36,824 nt of DNA from Nitrosomonas sp. (GTDB lineage: Bacteria; Pseudomonadota; Gammaproteobacteria; Burkholderiales; Nitrosomonadaceae): NCBI GenBank assembly GCA_021774055.1, contig JAJFJL010000254.1, positions 1-36,824 on the forward strand. The letters run 5' to 3'. A program made the position numbers and the translations under genes. How positions within the stretch are numbered: position 1 is the first letter of the stretch; each line of letters begins with the position of its first letter. Under the pieces are notes generated by a model. That model did not search any database and was not told the origin of the DNA. It saw only the letters and a program-made list of their open reading frames with translations. Shown in pieces: positions 8,304 through 17,330 of this stretch.

Positions 8304-11300
8304 CTAATTTCCACGTCCCTTAGTACACCAAGTTTCCCACATAGTGCGATAAGCTTGTTCAACCTTTAATGCAAAACTTTTCTCGTCTCTTAGCGGGCTA
8401 TTTTCCATTTGATTACGTAAAGTAGCACGCACTACTGACAAATGATTTAAATCGCTTGCTAATTCAACTGCTTTATTAACATAATCTTCTTCGCTTTCAG
8501 CTATCCATTCTGAATGCCCTAGTCCGTGCAAAATACAACTGCCTAAACGCCCAACTGAAGGCCGTCCAGCTAATGTAATGTATGGTACGCCCATGTACAA
8601 TGTTTCAAATAAAGTGGCACCTGAGTTATGTGGAAAACAATCCAAACCGATATCGGTACTACGTAACACATCCCACGGCGGGCTATGATAACCAATTTGC
8701 AACCTTTCTCGAGTAATACCATGCGCTGCAAATTTATCTGCTAACATATCCTGCATATACTTTCCGCTGAAAGATCTGCTATCAATAATTAATTGTGAAT
8801 TTGGCACCTGTTTAAGAATTTCTGACCAGACTCGAATTGTCCGGTGATTGATACGCACTGGGCGAGTTAATGTACCGAAGGTAACATACCCCTTTGTTGA
8901 CGCTGGCAACACATTGACTTCTCCCATACCTTCAGCCGGTCGATAGCTAAAGCTTGGTGTTGCAATTCTATATGGCGTCTCGGAAAAAAGAGCTTCGCTG
9001 CCCAGCGGGACTGTAGTTATATCTGTTAAAAAATAATCAATTGCGGTTAATCCAGTAGTATAACCATACCCTAACCATGATATTGATACCGGCGTAGGTT
9101 TACGAGCAAATACTTGCAATCTAGTTTTTGCAGTATGCCCTGCCAAATCGACTAGTATATCAATATCATCAGCACGAATACGCTCTGTCAATGCAATGTC
9201 AGATACGCCTATAGTTGGAATCCAGTGATCCACATAGTCTTTGAAACGTGCACTCACTAAATCTTCTTTTGTAAGCTCCGCATAAGCATATACTTCAACA
9301 GCTTGTTTATTATGGTGAGCCAATAAGGGTTCAATAAAATAGTGTACAGAATGATTTCTGAAGTCCGGTGATACATAGCCTATTTTTAGTCGGCGTTGTA
9401 TATCGCGACTGTTGTTATGAGGTTGCCATTCAGCTTGGTGGAATAAGCAGTACTTATTGTTATATTCTTGATAAACTTTAAATATCTCTTCTGCAGTTTT
9501 ATCTGGATGGTAATTTATGGTAAACAATAAATTACGGAAAGCCAGATCATCACCAGATTCAATCTTCAATGCTTGTTGGAAGCAGGTTTCAGTTTCATCA
9601 AATCTTCCCAAGCGGTGTAATGTGTTACCTAAATTAATGTAAGCCAAAGCGCTGCCGGGGTCAATTTCTAATGCTTTCCTACAGCAAGCCTCCGCCTCAT
9701 CTAAGCGCCCTAAAATCTGTAGTGTGTTGCCTAAATTATGATAGGCAGAAACATCATTCGGCTTAGCCTCTATTACCTTCCTAAAGGATGATTCAGCTTT
9801 ATTTAATTTCCCAAGATCCTGCGAAACGTTACCCATCATTAACTGAGCCGAAATAAAATTTGGCTTGATTTCCAGTGTCTTACGATAGCAAGTCTCAGAT
9901 TCATCTAGTCGTCCTTGAGTTTGCAATATATTACCTAAATTATTATAGGCTTCTGCTAGATTCGGTTTTATTTTTATTGCCTGCACGAAGCATGCTTCAG
10001 CTTTATCCAATTGCTCAAGTTCTCGATAGATATTTCCTAATGTTAAGTGTGCTGATGCGTAATTTGGATCCACTTTTAACGCTTTATGGCAATAGTCTTT
10101 TGCTTCATCTAAACGCCCCTGTTCTTGAAGGGTATTACTTAAGTTATTGCACGCACCAGTATAATTTGGTTTTATCTGTAGTGCATGTTGATAGCTAGCT
10201 TCTGCTTCATCAAGACGATTAAGTGCTTGTAAAATAATCCCTAGTGTATTGTGTGTTTCTGCTGACTCTGGATCAAGCTGTAACGATCTTCGACAGCTTA
10301 TTTCCGCTTCTTTAGAGAATTCCAATTCGTTTAGGGTAATAGCCAAATTATTATGAGCTTCAGCATCATCTGGTGAAAACTCAACTGCTTTTTTAAGAGA
10401 AAGCAAGGCATCTTTACTTTGGTCTATCTGTTTTAGCACCGAACCTAGCACTTTCCAGCCAAATGCATAATTAGGGCAATCTTCTGTCATTTGCTTGGAT
10501 AACTGGATAACCTCTGTATATTTCCCTTTATTAAACAAATCAACCAATGTATTTTTACGTGTTTCGGCATCATCTGGCGCAAGCTTTACCACTTTTTGCA
10601 AAGGGAGTAACGCTTCTTTATTTCGCCCTGTTTGTTGCAGCGCTGTTCCTAGCATTCTCCAACCAAAAGCATAACCCGGGTAATTTTTTGTCATTTTCCT
10701 AGAAAGTGATATAACTTTTATATATTCTCCTTTGTTAAACAGATTAATTAGTACACTTGTTTGTTGAGATGAAGGTGTTTTTATTTTTTTTGATGAATAT
10801 TTTTTGCTCTGCTTAGTAGACTTGTCATTAGTTTTTATTACGTTGTTTTTTAAATTTATTTTTTCTATTTGCAATAATTCCTCGGCCGGAATCTGATTCC
10901 ATGATTGCTTCGCTCTTTGTCTATCATATTCTAAACGCTCAGCTAGGATAGATAACATTTCACCCTGTAATCCATGTTTCCGCCCCACTTGTAATACTTG
11001 TTGAGCAATCTCAATTTGACCGGTCACTAATAACGCATCAATATAGTTAAACCAATGTTCTGCTTGTTCTGGACTGGCTTCTAATACAGCGTTAAATTGC
11101 TCCAAACCCTGAGTAGCTAATTTAACTTGCTCTTCCAACAAACTTATGTTGTGCGGCACATCTGGATGATCAGGCTGAAATTGAAGAATAATACGATAAA
11201 GATATTCAGCATCTTGTAAATGACCAGCTTTATGATGAGTAACTGCTCTTTGGAAAGCTTGCTCAATAGTCATTAATGTACTTGGTGGTGGTTGCTGCAT

Positions 11301-11315
11301 CTTGGTGTCAGTCAT
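8304..11315 (-). CDS. TPR repeat protein with SPINDLY/OGT-type (GT41) glycosyltransferase domain, copy 2
   Basis: 1003 residues, a tandem paralogue of the preceding gene 165 bp away. The C-terminal GT41 half is nearly identical (GYVSPDFRNHSVHYF, DLAGHTAKTRLQVFARKPTP, LDCFPHNSGATLFETLYMGVP), and so are the first 140 residues. The middle TPR array differs in sequence and is longer by about one unit. That pattern fits duplication with divergence of the target-binding array, or conversion of the ends. A lysine-rich low-complexity stretch (about 150-195) separates an N-terminal helical region from the first TPR pair in both copies. Predicted role: cytoplasmic protein O-glycosylation before export. 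Two enzymes with different TPR arrays may serve different substrates or sites. Confidence 0.85.
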   Translation of the reverse strand: MTDTKMQQPPPSTLMTIEQAFQRAVTHHKAGHLQDAEYLYRIILQFQPDHPDVPHNISLLEEQVKLATQGLEQFNAVLEASPEQAEHWFNYIDALLVTGQIEIAQQVLQVGRKHGLQGEMLSILAERLEYDRQRAKQSWNQIPAEELLQIEKINLKNNVIKTNDKSTKQSKKYSSKKIKTPSSQQTSVLINLFNKGEYIKVISLSRKMTKNYPGYAFGWRMLGTALQQTGRNKEALLPLQKVVKLAPDDAETRKNTLVDLFNKGKYTEVIQLSKQMTEDCPNYAFGWKVLGSVLKQIDQSKDALLSLKKAVEFSPDDAEAHNNLAITLNELEFSKEAEISCRRSLQLDPESAETHNTLGIILQALNRLDEAEASYQHALQIKPNYTGACNNLSNTLQEQGRLDEAKDYCHKALKVDPNYASAHLTLGNIYRELEQLDKAEACFVQAIKIKPNLAEAYNNLGNILQTQGRLDESETCYRKTLEIKPNFISAQLMMGNVSQDLGKLNKAESSFRKVIEAKPNDVSAYHNLGNTLQILGRLDEAEACCRKALEIDPGSALAYINLGNTLHRLGRFDETETCFQQALKIESGDDLAFRNLLFTINYHPDKTAEEIFKVYQEYNNKYCLFHQAEWQPHNNSRDIQRRLKIGYVSPDFRNHSVHYFIEPLLAHHNKQAVEVYAYAELTKEDLVSARFKDYVDHWIPTIGVSDIALTERIRADDIDILVDLAGHTAKTRLQVFARKPTPVSISWLGYGYTTGLTAIDYFLTDITTVPLGSEALFSETPYRIATPSFSYRPAEGMGEVNVLPASTKGYVTFGTLTRPVRINHRTIRVWSEILKQVPNSQLIIDSRSFSGKYMQDMLADKFAAHGITRERLQIGYHSPPWDVLRSTDIGLDCFPHNSGATLFETLYMGVPYITLAGRPSVGRLGSCILHGLGHSEWIAESEEDYVNKAVELASDLNHLSVVRATLRNQMENSPLRDEKSFALKVEQAYRTMWETWCTKGRGN

Positions 11316-11386
11316 AATTTGTGATGTACGAAATATACCTTTTTTATTAAAGCGATCTCAGTACGAAATGTCAGCTGAGCCTAGTG

Positions 11387-11887
11387 TTACCACGTTCTTG
11401 AAATAAAAGTGGAGTTATTTGATAACTCTAAATGATCACCATTTTGGGCAATAACATACAGTCCTTTTTTAATTGCACAAGTGGCCACATTTTTTGGTAT
11501 TACCATCCCTGCCACTGCACCTAAAATACGATTCTCTTTGTAACAAGGAATCAATCGTTTGATTTTCTTCAGTCTCTCAACATGCTCATCAATACTTAAA
11601 TTACTTTTACATTCAATTGCAATGCTATCTTTATCATTAACAACCAACAAGTCAATTTCTAAGCCTTCTTCCGCTCTAGTAACGGAAATATTTTGCTGAA
11701 CCTTATGAATATCAATACCATATTACTGAAATAGCCTTACAGCTACTGGACGTACAACCTCTTCTACAAACTCTCCTAGTCTATTACCTAATCGTACAAT
11801 ATTCGTACTAAATGCCTGGATCTTTTTATCGGTCTCTTGAAACTTCTTATCAGTCTCTTTTTGACTAACAGATAGCTCTCTGATTAG
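11387..11887 (-). pseudogene. Broken DUF3782-like PD-(D/E)XK protein gene
   Basis: The ORF track shows only the C-terminal 87 residues from a TTG. Reading the same frame upstream gives a coiled-coil stretch ELSVSQKETDKKFQETDKK, then NRLGEFVEEVVRPVAVRLFQ, a TAA at 11723-11725, and YGIDIHKVQQN...EGLEIDLLVVN...IAIECKSNLS. This is the layout of DUF3782-type proteins: N-terminal coiled coil, then a PD-(D/E)XK fold with D...ECK residues and a GAVAGMVI...KKGLYVI ending. A single nonsense codon interrupts it, and no start codon or normal N terminus is found before repeat debris begins near 11917. I call it a pseudogene. The C-terminal half might still be made from an internal TTG, but I see no ribosome site. 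The former function is unknown. Confidence 0.8.
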
Positions 11888-11916
11888 TATTAATATTATG
11901 TACCCGTTAATTTGAT

Positions 11917-11968
11917 ATATGGAACAATCTGCTGTGCAGTATGTGTGCGATTACTTGCAGGATCTAGG
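11917..11968. repeat. Half copy of 165-bp palindromic element, family A
   Basis: It reads ATATGGAACAATCTGCTGTG and continues GCGATTACTTGCAGGATCTAGG. This is the reverse complement of the left half of the full element at 27611-27775. It lies just upstream of the truncated DUF3782 gene. Confidence 0.8.
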
Positions 11969-12025
11969 TGTTATCGTTAAATTTCAGTGTTACCGCATAC
12001 AACAGACCTACTTACAGCAAACCCC

Positions 12026-12124
12026 ACTCTTTAAAAATATCAATAAGTATTCTACGCAAAATAAAACTCACCCTGCAAAATAATTTGCTGCACATTACAG
12101 GTACGATTACCGACGAAATCTAGA
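12026..12124. repeat. Diverged half copy of family A element
   Basis: AATATCAATAAGTATTCTAC, then a decayed version of the right half of the 27611-27775 element, ending ACGATTACCGACGAAATCTAG. Many substitutions; probably an old copy in the fliC upstream region. The 650-bp stretch 11650-12315 otherwise holds only the pseudogene's 5' part and the fliC promoter. Confidence 0.65.
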
Positions 12125-12180
12125 TGGCAAAAAATCATGAATGTTAAATCTTAGGTTATCGATTAATTTAATTGGTTCGC

Positions 12181-12207
12181 TAAACTTTCAAAAATGTCGT
12201 CCGATAA
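12181..12207 (+). promoter_or_regulatory. Sigma-28 (FliA) promoter of fliC
   Basis: TAAACTTT, 11 bp, TCCGATAA. This differs by one base in each box from the enterobacterial FliA consensus TAAAGTTT-N11-GCCGATAA, with exact spacing. It lies about 110 bp before the fliC start, leaving a long 5' leader. Confidence 0.85.
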
Positions 12208-12315
12208 TAACTACTAACAGCGGCTCAACTCTCTCTTAGATTATAGGGAGAAGCCAGTATCTAAGGCAATAATGCCAAGCACTAAGTGCTTAACTAATAG
12301 GGAAGGAGAACTAAA

Positions 12316-13785
12316 ATGCCTCAAATGATAAATTCCAACATATCCTCACTATCCGCACAACGTAACCTTAATACTTCACAAAGTGCATTGACAACCTCTT
12401 TAGAACGTTTGTCTTCTGGTCTACGGATTAATAGTGCGAAAGATGATGCTGCAGGATTGGCTATTTCTGAAAGAATGACCTCACAAATTCGTGGATTGAA
12501 TCAAGCTGCGCGAAATGCAAATGATGGTATTTCATTGGCACAAACAGCTGAAGGCGCGCTAGATGAGATTGGCAATAATTTACAACGTATCCGTGAGCTA
12601 GCGGTGCAGTCATCCAATGCAACCAATAGTGCCAGTGATCGAGCTGCATTACAGGCTGAAGTAACGCAATTATCTGCTGAGATAACTCGTGTTGCTGGCC
12701 AGACTGAGTTTAATGGAACAAGTCTTCTTGATGGGTCTTTCACTAATAAAAGCTTTCAGATAGGCGCTAATGCTAATCAAACAATTGATGTTCCACAGAT
12801 TGCTGATGCTCGCTCAGCTGCACTAGGTAACAATACACTAGATACAGACGGAAGTAAGGCAGGCACTACCATAGCTGCGGCCACAGATTTAGCAGCCGCC
12901 GCTTCTACTGCAGCTAATGTTCTTTTAGTAGAAACTGATTTACAACTGACCAATAATCAGGGCACGACCGGTCTTATTTCCTATGCTGCAGGGGCTAGTG
13001 CAGAGACGGTTGCTGGAGCAATCAATACTGCAGGAAACTCACTTGGTATTGAAGCAGAAGCTAGCAACACCACTACTATAGGAGGCCTGTCTGTTGGAGG
13101 TACAGTTGCTTTTAGCTTAAATGGTGAAGCAATATCAGCAGGTGTTTCAGATCCAGCTGATTTAACTAGTTTGGCTTCAGCAATTAACGGAAAAGCAAAT
13201 ACAACTGGGGTAACAGCTTCATTTCAAACGGATGGTGATAAAACCACCCTCACATTAACAAATGAAACTGGAGCAAACATTGCACTTGAAAATTTTGTTG
13301 GTGGTGTAACAGGAGATACAGCGACAGCCACTTTTGGAGGTCAAACACTAACAGAAGGGGCGGCTGATTCAGCAATAGCAAATGGAACAATTACGCTTTC
13401 AAGCGCAGATGGCTCCATTGCTGCAGCAAATGCCAACACTGACTTATTTACTGCAACTGTTAGTACATTTGGCGCTGTTGCTGACGTAGACATTTCAACA
13501 TCAGATGGTTCACAATCTGCAATTGATGTATTGGATGCAGCACTAGCCCAAGTTAATGATTCACGAGCTGATTTAGGTGCAGTTCAAAACCGCTTTTCTT
13601 CAACAGTCGCTAATTTGCAGAATACATCTGAAAACTTGTCTGCAGCACGAAGTCGAATACAAGACACTGATTTTGCATCAGAGACTGCCAGCTTGACAAG
13701 AGGACAGATTCTACAGCAGGCAGGGGTTGCAATGTTATCACAAGCTAATTCTCTACCGAATAATGTTCTTTCATTATTACGTTAA
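12316..13785 (+). CDS. fliC: Flagellin
   Basis: 489 residues. The filament subunit is exported by the flagellar type III system and polymerises under the FliD cap. The conserved ends are clear: N-terminal D0/D1 (INSNISSLSAQRNLN...LSSGLRINSAKDDAAGLAISERM...GISLAQTAEGALDEIGNNLQRIRELAVQS, residues 5-110) and C-terminal D1/D0 (RADLGAVQNRFSSTVANLQN to NSLPNNVLSLLR). The middle (about 165-400) is a variable Ala/Thr/Ser-rich surface region with flagellin-IN-like pieces, and offers many Ser/Thr as possible glycosylation sites for the neighbouring GT41 enzymes. A strong ribosome site (GGAAGGAG) precedes the ATG. Transcription is from the sigma-28 promoter and ends at a hairpin just downstream. Confidence 0.97.
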   Translation: MPQMINSNISSLSAQRNLNTSQSALTTSLERLSSGLRINSAKDDAAGLAISERMTSQIRGLNQAARNANDGISLAQTAEGALDEIGNNLQRIRELAVQSSNATNSASDRAALQAEVTQLSAEITRVAGQTEFNGTSLLDGSFTNKSFQIGANANQTIDVPQIADARSAALGNNTLDTDGSKAGTTIAAATDLAAAASTAANVLLVETDLQLTNNQGTTGLISYAAGASAETVAGAINTAGNSLGIEAEASNTTTIGGLSVGGTVAFSLNGEAISAGVSDPADLTSLASAINGKANTTGVTASFQTDGDKTTLTLTNETGANIALENFVGGVTGDTATATFGGQTLTEGAADSAIANGTITLSSADGSIAAANANTDLFTATVSTFGAVADVDISTSDGSQSAIDVLDAALAQVNDSRADLGAVQNRFSSTVANLQNTSENLSAARSRIQDTDFASETASLTRGQILQQAGVAMLSQANSLPNNVLSLLR

Positions 13786-13805
13786 GCTAAAAACAAGAAG
13801 TTAAT

Positions 13806-13850
13806 AGTGAGCAGATAGGTTAGTAGCAAAATGGCCTATCGCTCACTTTA
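13806..13850 (+). terminator. Terminator after fliC
   Basis: AGTGAGCAGATAGG pairs with CCTATCGCTCACT across a 15-nt loop with one bulged A, followed by TTTAG. The T-run is short, but placement 20 bp after the fliC stop fits a terminator that separates abundant flagellin mRNA from flaG-fliD. Confidence 0.7.
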
Positions 13851-13999
13851 GTTAAATAAAACATTTCAAGATGTTAAATAAAAAGTAAACTTTTAGTTTC
13901 TTTGTTATGCAATACTAACACCTTGCTTTTTATCATTTAGTCCTGATGTGAAAATGATAAAGTAATGATACTTATCCATTTTCTTCAAGGAGTCATAAC

Positions 14000-14365
14000 A
14001 TGTCAATTGATCCATTAGCTGCATCGGGCAATCTACTACGGCAGCAATCGACACCAGAGCAAGTGTCAGCACCTCGTGTCAACAATATAACACCTCCGCC
14101 TACAGAGAAAGTACAAGCTGAATTGCCTACAGAGGCAGCCTCAAAAGAGGATATTCAACAAGCAGTTGAACAGATCCAACAAGTTACAGAAAGTCTGACA
14201 CAAAATTTACGATTTTCTATTGATGAAGATACCGGCATTACCGTTATTAAAGTGACTGATTCACAAACGCAAGAAGTGATACGTCAAATACCAACAGAAG
14301 AAGCGGTTTCCCTTGCACGTACCTTAGATAAGGTACAAGGCTTATTGTTTAGCGACAAAGCGTAA
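14000..14365 (+). CDS. flaG: FlaG family flagellar protein
   Basis: 121 residues. FlaG proteins are small, of incompletely known function, usually encoded between flagellin and fliD, and affect filament length. The conserved C-terminal half is seen: NLRFSIDEDTGITVIKVTDSQTQEVIRQIPTEEAVSLARTL. The N-terminal half is Pro/Gln/Glu-rich and probably disordered. AAGGAG lies 10 bp before the ATG. fliD follows after 27 bp, so both likely share a transcript. The 214 bp before it hold the fliC terminator and no convincing sigma-28 site. Confidence 0.92.
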   Translation: MSIDPLAASGNLLRQQSTPEQVSAPRVNNITPPPTEKVQAELPTEAASKEDIQQAVEQIQQVTESLTQNLRFSIDEDTGITVIKVTDSQTQEVIRQIPTEEAVSLARTLDKVQGLLFSDKA

Positions 14366-14392
14366 TTTTAATCTTATAACAGGATAAAGAAA

Positions 14393-16372
14393 ATGCTTGC
14401 GACACCAGGAATTGGCTCAGGATTAGATATCAACAGCATTGTTGATCAGCTAATGGCGGTTGAAAGTAGACCACTGAATGTATTGGCTAGTAAAGAGGCT
14501 AAGCAACAATCCCAATTGAGTGCTTTTGGTAGCTTGAAAGGGGCACTATCTTCTTTTCAAACCAATGCACATACGTTATCTAATTCAACTAATTTTTCTG
14601 CAGTAAAAGCAAGTTTTTCTGACGATAGCATTGCATCTGTCAGTGCGACTTCAGCTGCTGTTGCTGGTAGTTTTTCAGTTGAAGTGCAAGACTTAGCACA
14701 AGCACAGAAGGTTAAATCTGGCAATTTTGCCTCGTCTACTGATACTGTGGGCAGTGGCTCACTGACTATTCAGTTTGGGACTTATAGTGGCGGTGCTTTT
14801 ACCCTTAACCCAGAGAAAGTAGCACAGTCAGTTACTATTTCTTCCGGACAATCTTCTTTATCCGGGGTACGTGATGCTATTAATGATGCAGATATTGGCA
14901 TTTCAGCTAGTATTGTTAACGATGGCAGCGGCAACCGATTGGTAGTGGCATCAAAAGATACTGGCTTGAGCAATGCGTTAAAAATCACAGTAACAGATGA
15001 TGATCTAGATAATACAGATAATGTCTCTGGTTTATCGCGACTAGCTTTTGATGCTTCTACCGGCGGCACTATGAATCTTACTGAGACAGTTGCTGCAAAA
15101 AATGCCGCATTGGTTATTGATGGCATTAATATCAGCAAATCATCCAATACAATCAGCGATGCCATTGAAGGGGTAACCTTAGATCTAAAAAAAGCAGATA
15201 TTGGCAATACATCAACTCTGACAGTGGCACGAGACACATCTAAAGTTCAGGCTTCGATAAAATCATTTGTAAGTGCTTTTAATGATCTTAATAACACCAT
15301 TAGTAACTTATCCAGATTTGACTCTGAGAATAATCGTGCATCTGTATTAACTGGAGATTCTACCGTAAGGTCGGTTCAATCGCAGTTACGCGGAGTATTT
15401 AACACCCCCTTATCAACAGCAGGCGGTGGCCTGACAACATTATCTGATATCGGCATTACATTTCAAAAAGATGGCACGCTTCAATTAGATTCAAGCAAGC
15501 TGGGCGAGGTTTTAAGTGATACTACTAAGGATGTGTCAACGTTATTTGCTGCTATTGCAAAAACAAATGATAGTTTAGTTTCATTTGTTGACTCTTCATT
15601 AGAAACGCAAAATGGTTCTTACGCTTTAAATATTACACAGCTTGCTACTCAGGGAAAAACAGATGGTAGTAGTGCTGCGGTATTAACAATTAATGCAGGC
15701 AGTAATGATGTGCTTAATTTTGATGTTGATGGTATCAGTGCCAGCATCACCTTAGCAGCCGCCACTTATACAGCTGACAGCTTGTCTGCAGAAATACAAT
15801 CTAAAATTAATGGTGCAACTGCTATTAAGGATGCAGGTGTTAGTGTAAGTGTTACACAGTCAACTGGTATATTAAGCATTACTTCTGACAGTTATGGTTC
15901 AGATTCAACGGCATCCGTAACTAGCGGGACCGGGTTAACTGATTTATTTGGCACCCCAGTTGACGCGGATGGCGTTGATGTTGCTGGTACCATTGGCGGC
16001 GCTACTGCAACAGGTTCAGGCCAAACGCTTACTGGCGCAGGTGGCAGCAGTGGTTTAGTACTGGAAATAACCGGCGGGGCTGTTGGTGACCGTGGCAGCG
16101 TAGACTTTGCACGCGGATTTGCGGTTAAACTTGATAAATTAATAGAAAGCATGCTGGAAAACGACAGCTTGATTGATAGTCGTATTGATGGCATTAATTC
16201 AACAATTAAAGATATTGGCAATCAGCGTGAATCAATTGGCCGTCGCTTGGAAAGTACGGAAAGTAGAATCCGCGCACAATTTACATCATTGGATATTTTA
16301 GTTGCTAGCATGACCCAAACTAGTAATTTTTTGCAACAACAATTGGCTAGCCTGCCAAAAATAGGTAGCTAA
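14393..16372 (+). CDS. fliD: Flagellar filament cap protein (HAP2)
   Basis: 659 residues, long against about 470 in E. coli. It caps the growing filament and helps fold flagellin. The N-terminal FliD domain starts PGIGSGLDINSIVDQLMAVE. The C-terminal domain ends with coiled-coil D0 sequence (DSRIDGINSTIKDIGNQRESIGRRLESTESRIRAQFTSLD... QTSNFLQQQLASLP). The extra length lies around 400-560, where flagellin-IN-type stretches occur (DFDVDGISASITLAAATYTADSLSAEIQSKIN and a Gly-rich segment), probably surface-exposed domains. AGGATAAAG precedes the ATG. About 500 bp of repeats separates it from fliS. Confidence 0.95.
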   Translation: MLATPGIGSGLDINSIVDQLMAVESRPLNVLASKEAKQQSQLSAFGSLKGALSSFQTNAHTLSNSTNFSAVKASFSDDSIASVSATSAAVAGSFSVEVQDLAQAQKVKSGNFASSTDTVGSGSLTIQFGTYSGGAFTLNPEKVAQSVTISSGQSSLSGVRDAINDADIGISASIVNDGSGNRLVVASKDTGLSNALKITVTDDDLDNTDNVSGLSRLAFDASTGGTMNLTETVAAKNAALVIDGINISKSSNTISDAIEGVTLDLKKADIGNTSTLTVARDTSKVQASIKSFVSAFNDLNNTISNLSRFDSENNRASVLTGDSTVRSVQSQLRGVFNTPLSTAGGGLTTLSDIGITFQKDGTLQLDSSKLGEVLSDTTKDVSTLFAAIAKTNDSLVSFVDSSLETQNGSYALNITQLATQGKTDGSSAAVLTINAGSNDVLNFDVDGISASITLAAATYTADSLSAEIQSKINGATAIKDAGVSVSVTQSTGILSITSDSYGSDSTASVTSGTGLTDLFGTPVDADGVDVAGTIGGATATGSGQTLTGAGGSSGLVLEITGGAVGDRGSVDFARGFAVKLDKLIESMLENDSLIDSRIDGINSTIKDIGNQRESIGRRLESTESRIRAQFTSLDILVASMTQTSNFLQQQLASLPKIGS

Positions 16373-16400
16373 CCACACCCTAGTTAGAGACCCATAGATT

Positions 16401-16522
16401 CGTAGCTTGGAGAAGCGCAGTGGAATCCGGGAATAGGTAACACAATGTACTCCTGATCTACTCGCTATCCATTTGACTCCAGGCATCGTAATTCCGAATT
16501 CCACAAGCTTCATCCAGGCTAC
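16401..16522. repeat. Inverted pair of REP-type repeats
   Basis: GTAGCTTGGAGAAGCGCAGTGG... (16401-16434) and, in opposite orientation, ATTCCGAATTCCACAAGC... (16491-16522, reverse complement GTAGCCTGGATGAAGC...). Both match the common proteobacterial REP style GTAGCCCGGATG-AGCGCAGCGGAATCCGGG. They form a BIME-like unit after fliD and might stabilise or end the transcript. Confidence 0.75.
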
Positions 16523-16525
16523 TTA

Positions 16526-16595
16526 CTTTAGGAATATCAATAGGTATTCCATGCGAAGTAACATTCACTCTATGAAGCAACTTGTTAGATACCAA
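16526..16595. repeat. Fragment of family A palindromic element
   Basis: GGAATATCAATAGGTATTCC followed by ACATTCACTCTATGAAGCAA matches the centre and right half of the 27611-27775 element. It abuts the REP pair. The rest of 16373-16872 shows only the fliS promoter. Confidence 0.75.
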
Positions 16596-16700
16596 ATGAT
16601 GGATACATTTGCTTACCCACCCTACCTTTATGCACCTCTTTCACCACTCACATCCCCACTATAAGCACGTATTTAGTCCTATTTTTTGCATAAAAAACAT

Positions 16701-16727
16701 TAAACTTTTTGTGTAAATATCCGTTAT
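16701..16727 (+). promoter_or_regulatory. Probable sigma-28 promoter of fliST
   Basis: TAAACTTT, 11 bp, TCCGTTAT. The -35 box is identical to that at fliC and spacing is exact; the -10 box matches 5 of 8 consensus bases. It lies about 150 bp before fliS, which the repeat block separates from fliD. Confidence 0.6.
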
Positions 16728-16872
16728 TAATCATGTATGTTGAAAGAAGTGGCGGCTGAATAATTGACAGATTTTTATTCGTGCCCTTCATGTTCTTCAT
16801 GGCAAAGAAAAGACTTTAAGCGCACGAACAATCTGTGCAAAAAAAGATATTTATGAAAACAGGGAGAATAAA

Positions 16873-17301
16873 ATGTTTGCTGCACTAAATAATCCAATTG
16901 CCGCTTATCAGACTACTGGTGTTGAATCTGGAGTTGAGTCTGCTGATCCACATAAATTGATATTGATGTTATTTGAGGGCGCACAACAAGCCTTAGCAAA
17001 AGCTAAACTACATATGCAATACAATGAAATTGCAGCCAAAGGGGCTATGATTTCGAAAGCAATTATGATTATTGATCATGGTCTTAAAGCTAGCCTTGAT
17101 ATGGAGGCAGGTGGTGAAATTTCAGAAAACCTTTTTAGTCTCTATGAATATATGGTGCAGCGTTTATTAGTTGCTAATCTAGAAAATGACCCAGAAATAA
17201 TTAACGAAGTTAATAAGCTGTTATATGAATTATATGAAGCGTGGGAAATGATAGGTAAAAATAAAACTACAGATTTGGCATTACATGCCGTTACAAGCTA
17301 A
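16873..17301 (+). CDS. fliS: Flagellar export chaperone FliS
   Basis: 142 residues. FliS binds the C terminus of flagellin in the cytoplasm and delivers it to the export gate. Family marks: N-terminal AYQTTGVES, SADPHKLILMLFEGA, the helical repeat SKAIMIIDHGLKASLDMEAGGEISENLFSLYEYM and the C-terminal EAWEMIGK. AGGGAGAA precedes the ATG. fliT follows after 29 bp. Confidence 0.95.
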   Translation: MFAALNNPIAAYQTTGVESGVESADPHKLILMLFEGAQQALAKAKLHMQYNEIAAKGAMISKAIMIIDHGLKASLDMEAGGEISENLFSLYEYMVQRLLVANLENDPEIINEVNKLLYELYEAWEMIGKNKTTDLALHAVTS

Positions 17302-17330
17302 GTCCGGTAATGTAAATAATAGAGGCAGCT

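Noticed and set aside
13891-13918. Possible sigma-28 site before flaG (TAAACTTT)
   Set aside because: The -35-like octamer is present, but 11 bp further on the sequence is TTATGCAA, not a -10 box.
14782-15237. 151-aa antisense ORF within fliD
   Set aside because: Shadow of a strongly coding region on the other strand; no family features.
16473-16664. 63-aa ORF between fliD and fliS
   Set aside because: Composed of REP and family A repeat sequence; no ribosome site.
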